Part shown: piece by piece, positions 49,745 to 58,117 of the stretch
How the letters are laid out: the number at the start of each line of letters is the position of its first letter
Position numbering within the stretch: the first letter of the stretch is position 1
Assembly (NCBI GenBank): GCA_913774715.1
Contig: CAJYHS010000049.1
Coordinates: forward strand, 62,001 to 126,000
Source of the DNA: an uncultured Siphonobacter sp.
Lineage (GTDB): Bacteria > Bacteroidota > Bacteroidia > Cytophagales > Spirosomataceae
Direction: 5' to 3'
Length of the DNA stretch: 64,000 nt
The notes under the pieces: model-generated
Told to the model about the DNA's origin: nothing
The model's database searches: none
What the model saw: the letters and a program-made list of their open reading frames with translations, nothing else
Translations under genes and position numbers: made by a program

Positions 49745-50773
49745 TTATTGAACGGGAACATCGTACGAATTGGCATACGATTTCGAACTCGTGCCCAGTT
49801 TAGCTCCGTAACCAGCAGCCACAATACCTACCAGCAGGCCAAAAAAGCCCATAATCGCACCTTTAGAAGCAGCAGAGGCAGCTTTATCGGCAGCTTCACG
49901 TGCTTTTTCAGCGGCTTCACGTTTCGTTTGTTCAAATTTAGCTGCCGCCTGTTTATAGGTATTGATCCAGTTATCCACAATCTGCTCCGATTCGGCCCGA
50001 CTTTTGTTGGTACGTTTCATCACTACATTAACGGCATCTTCCCGGTCTACCTGGCTAACCGTAGCCTGTCCCTGGCGGAACAGCCGGTCAAATAATCCAT
50101 TCGCAATATCATCCGTAGCCTGAGGATTTTCGGCTGCCTGGCCGGCGGAAGCTTTAAGGTCATTGCCAGCCTGGTCCGCTTTGCGTTCCAGGGCACTGGG
50201 ATTCAGAGCTGGATTGCCCGTCTGGCGTAAAATGGTATTCACTTCGCTACGTAGATCTTTAAGATCCAGATCATTAACGTTAATGCCATTCTCAGCTAGC
50301 GTTCCCTTTACCGCTTCTCCAAGTTTAGGGCCTGCTGCTGAAGCTACGGAACCCGCAGCAGCTCCTGCGGTTCGCACAATACCACCTACCAGTCGACTAG
50401 CTCCGCCAATTAAATTGCCAACCGTTGTGGTAAGGAAATAAATTGTAAGCAAGGTCATCAGGCTCCAGGTTAACACGCCATGGATAATTCCATCAAACAG
50501 ACGGGGAGCACTTGCTAGTCGGCCAGCTACCCATCCACCTGCCAGTAAGGAAAGCAGGCTAGTGATAATATACCAGATAGCCGTACCCATACCTAATCCT
50601 GCTGCAGGATTCTGTTCTTCCATGGGATCAATAGTAGAAAGGCCAATGCCTAATCCCAGGAGACTGAGGAGCAACTGTGATACGACTGCAATTAAAACAC
50701 CAGCGAATACGGCACTCCAGGAGATTCTTTTAACGGGTGCTGAAGATTTGGAGTAAACAATTTCTCTTTCCAT
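49745..50773 (-). CDS. Membrane protein with internal helical domain, unknown
   Basis: 342 aa. Two hydrophobic segments near the N-terminus (SAVFAGVLIAVVSQLLLSLLGLGIGL and IWYIITSLLSLLAGGWVAGRLA) and another (LFDGIIHGVLTWSLMTLLTIYFLTT), a central Ala/Gly-rich polar region (about 145-300) with KADQAGNDLKASAGQAAENPQ and a helical AAKFEQTKREAAEKAREAADKAA, and a final membrane helix (GAIMGFFGLLVGIVAAGYGAKLG). The soluble region resembles desiccation/stress-type helical repeats. No family assigned. It contains the only TTATCCACA box (49971) beyond 22 kb. Confidence 0.7.
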   Translation of the reverse strand: MEREIVYSKSSAPVKRISWSAVFAGVLIAVVSQLLLSLLGLGIGLSTIDPMEEQNPAAGLGMGTAIWYIITSLLSLLAGGWVAGRLASAPRLFDGIIHGVLTWSLMTLLTIYFLTTTVGNLIGGASRLVGGIVRTAGAAAGSVASAAGPKLGEAVKGTLAENGINVNDLDLKDLRSEVNTILRQTGNPALNPSALERKADQAGNDLKASAGQAAENPQATDDIANGLFDRLFRQGQATVSQVDREDAVNVVMKRTNKSRAESEQIVDNWINTYKQAAAKFEQTKREAAEKAREAADKAASAASKGAIMGFFGLLVGIVAAGYGAKLGTSSKSYANSYDVPVQ

Positions 50774-50820
50774 AAAAGTTGAATAGTTTAAGTTTTGATA
50801 TTACTCAATCAGAGTGAGTA

Positions 50821-50940
50821 AATACCTAACCTCAAAATCCCATACCAACCATTAGGACCAACTTTCAGCTACTAATTTGTAGATTAAGTACTATTTATTA
50901 CCCATATTTTATAAGTATACATAGAATGAAGTTAGGTATT
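50821..50940. repeat. 10-bp inverted repeat flanking AT-rich DNA
   Basis: AATACCTAAC (50821-50830) and GTTAGGTATT (50931-50940) bracket 100 bp of AT-rich sequence between the GH67 gene and the membrane-protein start. Probably part of the regulatory region of the - strand membrane gene. No gene is visible. Confidence 0.3.
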
Positions 50941-51011
50941 GTATTTTGTCAAGTAGAAAGATTGAAGAGCATTCATACCTAAATTGTAAACGGTGAAGGT
51001 TGGGTAATTAA

Positions 51012-53135
51012 CTAGCGAATCTGATACACATCCACCAACTTCTTTACTTCCTCCAGGGTGCGGGTAGGTTTCTCTAATCCTTCGGGAATGGGACGTTTGG
51101 AAAGGGTCTGAAAGTATAACACACACGCATCCCGCCACCACAGAGCTTCGCGGTGCTGAATACTAAGCCTGCCTTTTACATTGGTGAAAAGTTCAGGATC
51201 AATCTGGCTTTTCACACTATCCCATTGGAGCTGCAAACGAGCCACTCCGGCTACGCCTTCATAATACCGATGGCAAAGTTCATCCCAAAGAATACGACCC
51301 GAAGGCATGGGGTGAGTCCAAGGGACGTGATGAAACCAGAGTAAGTATTCGGGTGGACAGGCTGCTAAGCTCCATTGCTTCTGAACTTCCGGAGCATACA
51401 AACCGAGAGCTTTACTACTCGATTCGGTACGGTCAAAACCAATCCCTTTTTCATCGGCCTTGTGGTAATATACGGAAGTCCAGTCCGGACGAGCATTTTT
51501 GGCCAGCCAGGGATTGGGTCCATAGTGCAGGCTATTACCCATGATGTGATGCAAACCCAACGGTGTCATGTAATTCACCAGCGTTTCGCGGGAATGTAAC
51601 ATCATATCCTGAATCGTGCTGACGGCCTTATTATCATTGGTGAGCGTCAGGCGAATCCATTCTTCAGCGATTTTGTCAGAAGAAAGGGAATAATTCCAGG
51701 CTAGTCGCCCGAAGGCATACCAGTTAGCCTGCCCCATCGGATGACCCGTCCAGTTACGATCCGAACCCGTGTTGGCTACGCCCGCCATTCCCGTTTTCTG
51801 ATACCCATGTACCGAACCATCAATCACTTTAGCTACCGTAGAGCCCTTTCCTTTCGCGTAGGTATCTGAATCTAAGCATTCCTTGAATAAAGGAGCCATA
51901 TAGGCCAAATGCGTGGCAAAACCCAGGTATTCCTGCGTAAGCTGAAATTCCATTACCAGAGGCGTTTGGGGCATAGCTCCGAAAAGCGGATGAAAAGGCT
52001 CGCGGGGCTGAAAATCAATCGGACCATTCTTGACCTGAACCAGCACGTTTGGATCAAATTTTCCATCCAGGGGCTTGAACTCTTCGTAGCCTTCCTTAAA
52101 TCGATCCCCATTAGGATCCGCTTTGTATACAAATGAACGCCACATGACAACGCCCTGGGGATAAGGCATTAGAGCTTCGGATAACATCCGGGCACCGTCG
52201 GCGTGGGTGCGATTGTAGTCCTGCGGGCCGGGTTCACCTTCGGAATTGGCCTTCACCAGATAACCACCAAAATCAGGAATTAACGTATAAATTTCTTTAG
52301 TCTTCTCTGCCCACCAACGCTTTACTTCCGGGTCGAGCGGATCGGACGTTTTGAGTCCTCCGAGTGTTTTCGGGGCAGCAAAAAAGACCGATAAATATAC
52401 TTTGATGCCATACGGCCGGAACACATCGGCCAGAGCGGCTACTTTTTTAAGGTATTCGGGCGTGAGAAAACGGGCACTGGCATTGACATTATTCAAAACG
52501 GTGCCGTTGATACCAATCGAGGCATTGGCCCGTGCATAATCGCGGTAACGCGGATCAATCACGTCGGGTAAATCGAACCAGTGCCAGAGCGTAGACCCTG
52601 CGTAACCTCGTTCAATGCTGCCATTATTATTATCCCAGTGATTTAAAAGCCGGTGTTGCACTTTAGGACTACTGGTGACATTCAATTTTTCTAGGGGTTG
52701 GAGCGTCTGAATTTCCCGTAATAAAGCGAAGCTTCCATACAATAAACCAACTTCCGTTTGTGCAGAAATAACAAGATTCCCTAAAGATCGAGAAAGATGA
52801 TACCCTTCATTATTTACACCTTCGGAAGGATTAATTTTCAGGATTATACTAGCCGAATTAGCTGTTTTTTGAATAGCTAAAGTTTTGCCCGTTAACCCCT
52901 TAATCGCCGTTTGTAACTCTTCCGCCGCAACCTTTAATATGGGCGAATCACTAGGAGTTATAATCCCTTGAAGATTCTGAAGAATGGGCTGAACCTTAGT
53001 CAGACGATCGTATTTCAACCATAATCGATACCCGTCATCGGCCCGGGTGCTGGTTGAAAAAAGAAGAACGACGAATAAAAGCTGTGATAATCTTTGAAAA
53101 ATAATAGACTTACGGAAAGGATAGAAGAACGCCAT
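51012..53135 (-). CDS. Alpha-glucuronidase, glycoside hydrolase family 67
   Basis: It releases (4-O-methyl-)glucuronic acid from glucuronoxylan oligomers. 707 aa from ATG 53135 (an in-frame ATG at 53159 is also possible), with a signal peptide (QLLFVVLLFSTSTRA). The N-terminal domain is followed by the TIM barrel (HRLLNHWDNNNGSIERGYAG, INGTVLNNVNASARFLTPEYL, YGIKVYLSVFFAAPKTLGGLKTSDPLD), catalytic region ANSEGEPGPQDYNRTHADGA, and C-terminal WLAKNARPDWTSVYYHKAD...FHHVPW. Works with xylanases, which are not in the window. Confidence 0.94.
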   Translation of the reverse strand: MAFFYPFRKSIIFQRLSQLLFVVLLFSTSTRADDGYRLWLKYDRLTKVQPILQNLQGIITPSDSPILKVAAEELQTAIKGLTGKTLAIQKTANSASIILKINPSEGVNNEGYHLSRSLGNLVISAQTEVGLLYGSFALLREIQTLQPLEKLNVTSSPKVQHRLLNHWDNNNGSIERGYAGSTLWHWFDLPDVIDPRYRDYARANASIGINGTVLNNVNASARFLTPEYLKKVAALADVFRPYGIKVYLSVFFAAPKTLGGLKTSDPLDPEVKRWWAEKTKEIYTLIPDFGGYLVKANSEGEPGPQDYNRTHADGARMLSEALMPYPQGVVMWRSFVYKADPNGDRFKEGYEEFKPLDGKFDPNVLVQVKNGPIDFQPREPFHPLFGAMPQTPLVMEFQLTQEYLGFATHLAYMAPLFKECLDSDTYAKGKGSTVAKVIDGSVHGYQKTGMAGVANTGSDRNWTGHPMGQANWYAFGRLAWNYSLSSDKIAEEWIRLTLTNDNKAVSTIQDMMLHSRETLVNYMTPLGLHHIMGNSLHYGPNPWLAKNARPDWTSVYYHKADEKGIGFDRTESSSKALGLYAPEVQKQWSLAACPPEYLLWFHHVPWTHPMPSGRILWDELCHRYYEGVAGVARLQLQWDSVKSQIDPELFTNVKGRLSIQHREALWWRDACVLYFQTLSKRPIPEGLEKPTRTLEEVKKLVDVYQIR

Positions 53136-53220
53136 GATCAGTCTTTGATTGGATAACACAAAAGAATGATTTTTTTGGCTTTTAGAAGGGGTATTTAGCT
53201 TATTATTCTGCTATAAATAA

Positions 53221-53248
53221 CTGTTGCCAGCGAAAAGGCTGGCAACAG
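53221..53248 (-). terminator. Hairpin downstream of the SPFH gene
   Basis: CTGTTGCCAGC-GAAAAG-GCTGGCAACAG perfect 11-bp stem; a T-rich stretch follows on the - strand. Confidence 0.75.
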
Positions 53249-53328
53249 AACATCAAAGAATCTTATATAGATCTGTTGCCGAAAGTAGAAAAGTAGACCA
53301 TGAGCAACTAATAACTATCAACTAAACT

Positions 53329-54099
53329 TTACGGAACATTTTTGAAAAACGTAGGAGAATTTCCGTACAAAGGCGTTTTACCGTCCCATTTTTCGATAAA
53401 CTGTTGCTGGATCAACAGAGAAGATAAGGTACGCTGACGCAGTTCATTGGCTTTGGCATCTGCTTCGGCTTCCACAATTTTCTTTCGAGCCTGAGCTTCC
53501 GCCACCCGTAACTCGTTTTCCACCTGCATGGCCTGTTGAACTGCTTCATTTTTAGCATTAATCGCTCTGACAATACTTTCTGGATACCCTAACCCACTCG
53601 TTAATTGCTCCAGTAAAAAACCGTCGGCCTTAAAAGAAGAATCGAGCGTATGCTGCACGTCATTTTCGAATTGCTGACGATTAGAAATCAACTCATCCGT
53701 AGTGTATTTATTCATCTGAATCCGGAAGGCATCCTTGACATAATTAAGCAATGTAGTCTTTGTGATTTCAGGAATATCCTTTCGGTATTTAGTAAAAATA
53801 TGCGGACTTTTTCCCGCCTGAACCCGGAAAGAAATGGTAGGATCTACGGTAAAAACACTACCATCTTTTGCATTAACGGTGAAGGCTTCATAATCCGCCG
53901 TCTGCATGTATAACGGTGATTGATAAACATCTTCCGTGAAAGGATTATACCAAACGCGTCCGGTTACTAATACTACATCCTGAACTCCCTTATCCGATCC
54001 ATATTGCTTTACACGGATACCTTCATGTCCGGCATCAATCCTTGTACAGGAGTATAAAATTGAACTAAAAAGGGTAATAATTAAGGTAAATTTTTTCAT
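53329..54099 (-). CDS. SPFH/Band 7 (prohibitin-like) lipoprotein
   Basis: 256 aa with lipobox ILYSC at residues 14-18 instead of the usual membrane helix. The SPFH core runs from GHEGIRVKQYGSDKGVQDVVLVTGRVWYNPFTEDVYQ through TVDPTISFRVQAGKSPHIFTKY; the C-terminal coiled coil (NAKNEAVQQAMQVENELRVAEAQARKKIVEAEADAKANELR) drives oligomerisation. Such proteins form ring-like membrane scaffolds. Its start overlaps the stop of the two-TM gene at 54096, so they are coupled. Confidence 0.88.
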   Translation of the reverse strand: MKKFTLIITLFSSILYSCTRIDAGHEGIRVKQYGSDKGVQDVVLVTGRVWYNPFTEDVYQSPLYMQTADYEAFTVNAKDGSVFTVDPTISFRVQAGKSPHIFTKYRKDIPEITKTTLLNYVKDAFRIQMNKYTTDELISNRQQFENDVQHTLDSSFKADGFLLEQLTSGLGYPESIVRAINAKNEAVQQAMQVENELRVAEAQARKKIVEAEADAKANELRQRTLSSLLIQQQFIEKWDGKTPLYGNSPTFFKNVP

Positions 54100-54290
54100 G
54101 ATTTAAATAAGGTTAAGGTGAATTTGAATAGCAAATAATTGACAATTAATAAGCCACTGAATCCAACGACACCTAGCACAACGAACGTGTTGGATGCTTT
54201 CGAAAGCCATTCAAAAATCCAGGTGATTGCATATAGATCTAATGCAATAAATAGGGGTATTAAAAATAGCAAATAGGTTTTTCCATTCAT
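54096..54290 (-). CDS. Two-TM small membrane protein coupled to the SPFH lipoprotein
   Basis: 64 aa with two hydrophobic helices (YLLFLIPLFIALDLYAITWIF and FVVLGVVGFSGLLIVNYLLFKF). It overlaps the SPFH start by 4 bp, so the pair is translationally coupled and probably forms a membrane assembly. No family recognised; too small for transport. It could act as an inner-membrane anchor or partner for the SPFH ring. Confidence 0.65.
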   Translation of the reverse strand: MNGKTYLLFLIPLFIALDLYAITWIFEWLSKASNTFVVLGVVGFSGLLIVNYLLFKFTLTLFKS

Positions 54291-54476
54291 ACAGACGTTG
54301 CCTCTATCAACTTGGTTTATAGAAGTTTATACAAATGTACAGGGATATACAGTGTGAATGTAAGCTATTGTGATGAGCGTAAAAAGAAAGAATCTGTTCG
54401 GTAAATAGATGGGATGAAATGCAATACTAACAAAACAGAATAGAAATGAAAAAAGAATTATATATATAATAAATAT

Positions 54477-54508
54477 TGATGTCCCGAATGGTAAAAATCA
54501 GGACATCA
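54477..54508 (-). terminator. Terminator of the pentapeptide gene
   Basis: TGATGTCC (54477-54484) / GGACATCA (54501-54508), just beyond the stop at 54520. Confidence 0.6.
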
Positions 54509-54519
54509 GAGTAAAAAAA

Positions 54520-55092
54520 CTAACCAATTTTTAAATCATACTTACGTAATAAGCCAGCCAGACCTTCAGTAGAAAATCTAGCTTTTTTAACCACGTTTCT
54601 TTCCGGATCAATTGTGAAGTTATAGGCGGTTAAAAAGTTAACCTGATCCAGTTTTGTTTGTGAAAATACGGCGTTCTCCAGGTCACAGTTTTGGAAGTTG
54701 CTACCTGTTAATATACACGCTGAAAAGTCTACACTTTTCAATGAACAATCATCAAAAAGTGTTTTAAGCATCTTTTTATTACTAAAAAGAGCAAAGTCTA
54801 ATTTACATTTTTTAAAAGTTACGTTAAAGAAGCCACTTTCACAGGTACTAAAGTTGACTCCAATCAATTTACAGTCGTCAAAGATTATGGTGTTTAATAC
54901 GGACCTATTTAGTGGTAACATCGCCATATTACAACTTACAAAGGTACAATCAGTAAAACGATTGGACGAAAAGTTACTTTCAGAAAAATCGCATTGCTTA
55001 AAAACACAGTTTTCGAACTCTTTATTCCGGATTTCCTGTCCTGAGAACGTTACTTTTTCAAAAATCTCGTCCTGATAAAAATCTAAGTCCAT
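54520..55092 (-). CDS. Pentapeptide-repeat protein (Qnr/MfpA-like fold)
   Basis: 190 aa from ATG 55092 (a TTG lies 2 codons upstream). Repeats of the A(D/N)LxX type dominate: EFENCVFKQCDFSESNFSSNRFTDCTFVSCN, then IIFDDCKLIGVNFSTC, VTFKKCKLDFALF, LFDDCSLKSVDFSACILTGSNFQNCDLENAVF, forming a right-handed quadrilateral beta-helix. The size and C-terminal cap are reminiscent of Qnr-type topoisomerase-protecting proteins, but that function is not demonstrated. More AT-rich than its neighbours, with long AT-rich flanks. Confidence 0.85.
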   Translation of the reverse strand: MDLDFYQDEIFEKVTFSGQEIRNKEFENCVFKQCDFSESNFSSNRFTDCTFVSCNMAMLPLNRSVLNTIIFDDCKLIGVNFSTCESGFFNVTFKKCKLDFALFSNKKMLKTLFDDCSLKSVDFSACILTGSNFQNCDLENAVFSQTKLDQVNFLTAYNFTIDPERNVVKKARFSTEGLAGLLRKYDLKIG

Positions 55093-55135
55093 TTTCAAAT
55101 TTTTTTTTTGAAGCTTCGCTTCATGAATGCCACAT

Positions 55136-55162
55136 AAAAAACCCGCAGCTAATTGCCGCGGG
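55136..55162 (-). terminator. Terminator of nrdB
   Basis: CCCGC (55142-55146) / GCGGG (55158-55162) with adjoining GC/GC pairs; the - strand continues into a run of six T. Confidence 0.8.
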
Positions 55163-55189
55163 CCTTATCATATCATATATAGGGATTTC

Positions 55190-56182
55190 CTAGAAGTCTT
55201 CGTCTAACGCAAATTTGTTAGCGTCTTTCTCCTGTTGGTTGGCCATAACGCCAGCTTTCTGGTACTCACCCACGCGTTTTTCGAAGAAGTTGGTTTTGCC
55301 TTGCAGCGAAATCATTTCCATGAAATCAAAAGGGTTTGTCGCATTAAACTGCTTCTCTAATCCTAAAGATAGTAACAGACGGTCAGCGACGAATTCAATG
55401 TATTGATTCATCAGCGTCGCGTTCATACCGATCAGAGAAACGGGCAGGGCATCCGTTACGAATTCTTTCTCAATAGCTACGGCATCCAAAATGATTTCGT
55501 ATACCCGTTCTTTAGGTAACTTGTTCACAATGTGGCTGGTGTAAAGCATACACGCAAAGTCACAGTGGAGTCCTTCATCGCGTGAGATCAGCTCATTGGA
55601 GAAAGACAGACCGGGCATCAGGCCGCGTTTTTTTAACCAGAAGATTGAGCAGAACGAGCCGGAGAAGAAGATACCTTCTACGGCGGCAAAGGCGATCAGA
55701 CGTTCAGCGAAGTTGTCACTGTCAATCCAGCGTAAAGCCCATTCGGCTTTTTTCTGCACGCACTCGATGGTATCAATTGCCCGAAGCATTTTATCTTTCT
55801 CGGTCGGGTTCTTGATATAGGTATCAATCAGAAGTGAATACGTTTCTGAGTGAATATTTTCCATCATTACCTGAAAACCATAAAAGCATTTCGCTTCGGC
55901 GTACTGCACTTCGCTTAGGAAGTTCACCGCCAGGTTCTCGTTAACGATACCATCAGAAGCGGCGAAGAACGCCAGTACGTGAGAGATGAAGTGACGTTCG
56001 CCGTCGTTGAGATTTTCCCAGTCTTTCAGATCCTGGCCCAGGTCAATTTCCTCGGCTGTCCAGAAAGAAGCTTCGTGCTTTTTGTACATTTCCCAGATGT
56101 CATGATGCTTAATGGGAAACAGAACAAATCGCATCGGATCTTCTGTCAAAAGCGGTTCATTTCCAATGTGCTCCTGAGCCAT
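55190..56182 (-). CDS. nrdB: Ribonucleoside-diphosphate reductase, beta subunit (class Ia)
   Basis: It carries the diiron-tyrosyl radical cofactor needed by NrdA to make dNDPs. The 330-aa sequence is strikingly close to eukaryotic R2: [28 protein letters not shown] (radical tyrosine Y101; metal ligands E108 and H111), then EWALRWIDS...[47 protein letters not shown]-terminal tail (KFALDEDF) should dock to NrdA. The nrdA partner is not within the window. Confidence 0.95.
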   Translation of the reverse strand: MAQEHIGNEPLLTEDPMRFVLFPIKHHDIWEMYKKHEASFWTAEEIDLGQDLKDWENLNDGERHFISHVLAFFAASDGIVNENLAVNFLSEVQYAEAKCFYGFQVMMENIHSETYSLLIDTYIKNPTEKDKMLRAIDTIECVQKKAEWALRWIDSDNFAERLIAFAAVEGIFFSGSFCSIFWLKKRGLMPGLSFSNELISRDEGLHCDFACMLYTSHIVNKLPKERVYEIILDAVAIEKEFVTDALPVSLIGMNATLMNQYIEFVADRLLLSLGLEKQFNATNPFDFMEMISLQGKTNFFEKRVGEYQKAGVMANQQEKDANKFALDEDF

Positions 56183-56226
56183 AATGGATTATAATTTTTT
56201 GGTTATGATTTAAAGTGGGACTTCGG

Positions 56227-56256
56227 GCGAGTGACCGTAACGTAGGGGTAACTCGC
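56227..56256 (-). other. Hairpin in the nrdB leader
   Basis: GCGAGT (56227-56232) / ACTCGC (56251-56256) about 45 bp upstream of the nrdB start. A possible leader structure. No NrdR box was identified. Confidence 0.3.
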
Positions 56257-56285
56257 TGAAAACCAAATTCTACTAATAGACAGCA

Positions 56286-56310
56286 AAAACGGCCCGACCG
56301 GGGCCGCTTT
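56286..56310. terminator. Hairpin between nagA and nrdB
   Basis: AAAACGGCCC / GGGCCGCTTTT, an A/T-flanked GC stem that can terminate on either strand. Probably ends the nagA transcript before nrdB. Confidence 0.6.
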
Positions 56311-56470
56311 TGTTTGACCAGCTCAATTTTTTGAGTCAGTACTTCAACAAAATTAAGGGTTTCGACGGGTGATGCAAGGAATTTTTGAAAGAAGAAAACG
56401 ACTTTTCAGGGAACCTTTTTATAACATTCGTTAAGCGTGGCGATTAAGATGAAATAACGTTTAAGAAAAT

Positions 56471-57592
56471 TCAAAGGCGAGTAAATTTTCCTTCCGTGTG
56501 GTATCCCTGCATGCAGAGGTTTTCATCAAAGAAGATAAAACTAGCGTCGTATCCTGCCGCCAATCGGCCTAACGAATGATCTTTGCCAATGATTTGAGCG
56601 GGATAGAGAGAGGCCATGCGTAAAGCTTCTTCCAAGGAAATGCCAACTTTGGTAACGCAATTACTTACCGCTTCGATGAGCGTTAACGATGAACCGGATA
56701 AGGTCCCGTTTTCATCTTCAAAACGTTGGCGTTCGGGGTTGATCACGAATGAATATTCCCCGCGATTGTCTTCCGTTACAGCATCGGTAATAAGAAAGAG
56801 CCGATCTCCCATTAGCTTCTTGGCAATCCGAATACTGGCAAAATCTACGTGAATACCGTCGGCAATGATACTGGCCCGAACGGAAGAATCCAGCGTAGCT
56901 CCTAGTAAGCCCGGCTCCCGACTGGTAAAAGCCGACATCGCATTGAACAAATGCGTTACGAGTCCAATACCTTGGTTAAAAGCCTGGATAGCTTCGTTAT
57001 AGGTAGCATCAGAGTGCCCCGCCGAAAGGATAATAGGACTGGCTAACAACCATTCCAATACTTCCGGGGCGGCTTCTTCTGGAGCCAGCGTTAGGTAGAG
57101 GGGTAAATCACCTGCGGCTTCAACCAATTCTTGCAGCTCAGCGATAGTTGCTTTTCGAATGTATTGCAGTAAATGAGCTCCTTTTTTGACAGGATTAAAG
57201 TAAGGGCCTTCCAAGTGCAGCCCTACTAAGCCGGCTCCACCCTGTTGCCGGTACGTCCGACAGGCCTGAATAGCCGCCAGCATACCCGTTAAGGGGCCCG
57301 TATGGTAGGTAATCTGGAAATGCGTAGTGCCGCCTTTTAAGTGCTGCTCGTACGTTTTCCGGATGGTTTCGGGGGTAGGTTCCGTAGTAAATAATGCTCC
57401 CTGACCGCCATAAACCTGAAGTTCAATCAATCCCGGTGCAATGATGCCATTGGAGCAGTCGATTATCTCCGCTCCTTCGGGAATCGTTTCCTGAATACCC
57501 CGGATGATTTTACCATCCGTAATAAGGTATTGATTGTCGATAAATTCGGAACCCGTAAAGACGCGGGCATTTTTAAAAGCAAAGAGGCTCAT
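56471..57592 (-). CDS. nagA: N-acetylglucosamine-6-phosphate deacetylase
   Basis: Amidohydrolase-superfamily enzyme giving glucosamine-6-phosphate and acetate. 373 aa: IIAPGLIELQVYGGQGALF, the substrate/metal region GLHLEGPYFNPVKKGAH, GHSDATYNEA and LVTHLFNAMSAF with metal-binding histidines, and the catalytic aspartate in LITDAVTEDNRGEY. A C-terminal GKDHSLGRLAAGYDASFIFFD completes the small beta-sandwich domain. Used for amino-sugar catabolism and peptidoglycan recycling; nagB is not adjacent. Confidence 0.93.
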   Translation of the reverse strand: MSLFAFKNARVFTGSEFIDNQYLITDGKIIRGIQETIPEGAEIIDCSNGIIAPGLIELQVYGGQGALFTTEPTPETIRKTYEQHLKGGTTHFQITYHTGPLTGMLAAIQACRTYRQQGGAGLVGLHLEGPYFNPVKKGAHLLQYIRKATIAELQELVEAAGDLPLYLTLAPEEAAPEVLEWLLASPIILSAGHSDATYNEAIQAFNQGIGLVTHLFNAMSAFTSREPGLLGATLDSSVRASIIADGIHVDFASIRIAKKLMGDRLFLITDAVTEDNRGEYSFVINPERQRFEDENGTLSGSSLTLIEAVSNCVTKVGISLEEALRMASLYPAQIIGKDHSLGRLAAGYDASFIFFDENLCMQGYHTEGKFTRL

Positions 57593-57648
57593 AACGTATG
57601 ACGTTGAGCCTCAAAGAAAAGTATTGTTAATGACTTTTGATTCAGTCC

Positions 57649-57849
57649 TTAGAAAATAATATACAATAACCAGGTCATAAAGCTAATCCAAAGTAAAGCA
57701 CCGGCGGGTAGGGCAACGAACCAAACGAAGAGGTTTAACCAGTTATACTTCACCTTTTTTCTACTCTTCAAAACGGGTGTTACCAGCTTTGATGGTACAT
57801 CTAAATTAGCAGACTTGTAATTTACGAAACTGATAGGTGCTAATACCAT
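57649..57849 (-). CDS. Small membrane protein, unknown
   Basis: 66 aa with a basic middle (VLKSRKKVKYNW) and a hydrophobic C-terminal hairpin (LNLFVWFVALPAGALLWISFMTWLLYIIF). ATG start; 56 bp upstream of nagA on the same strand. The long hydrophobic end and charge distribution look like a real single- or two-helix membrane peptide, but no family is recognised and a spurious ORF cannot be excluded. Confidence 0.45.
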   Translation of the reverse strand: MVLAPISFVNYKSANLDVPSKLVTPVLKSRKKVKYNWLNLFVWFVALPAGALLWISFMTWLLYIIF

Positions 57850-58117
57850 GATCGGTAGTGTTTAAAGAATTGTGAACCCGTTTTGATAGAACAAGATTAG
57901 CTCCTTTTGCGACCTTGGAGGCTCAAGCTTCGATGAATTGTAACTTTTGCCTGCCGAATGTCAATATTTAAAGGTATAACGAATTTAATAATAGGCTTAT
58001 TTCTTTATAATATGACATTATTGTAATAATTAACAAATGATGTGTGAAATTAATAACCTGATTACTAGATAGATATACAAATAGGAAAGAATTATAACAA
58101 AACAAAGAAAATGAAAC

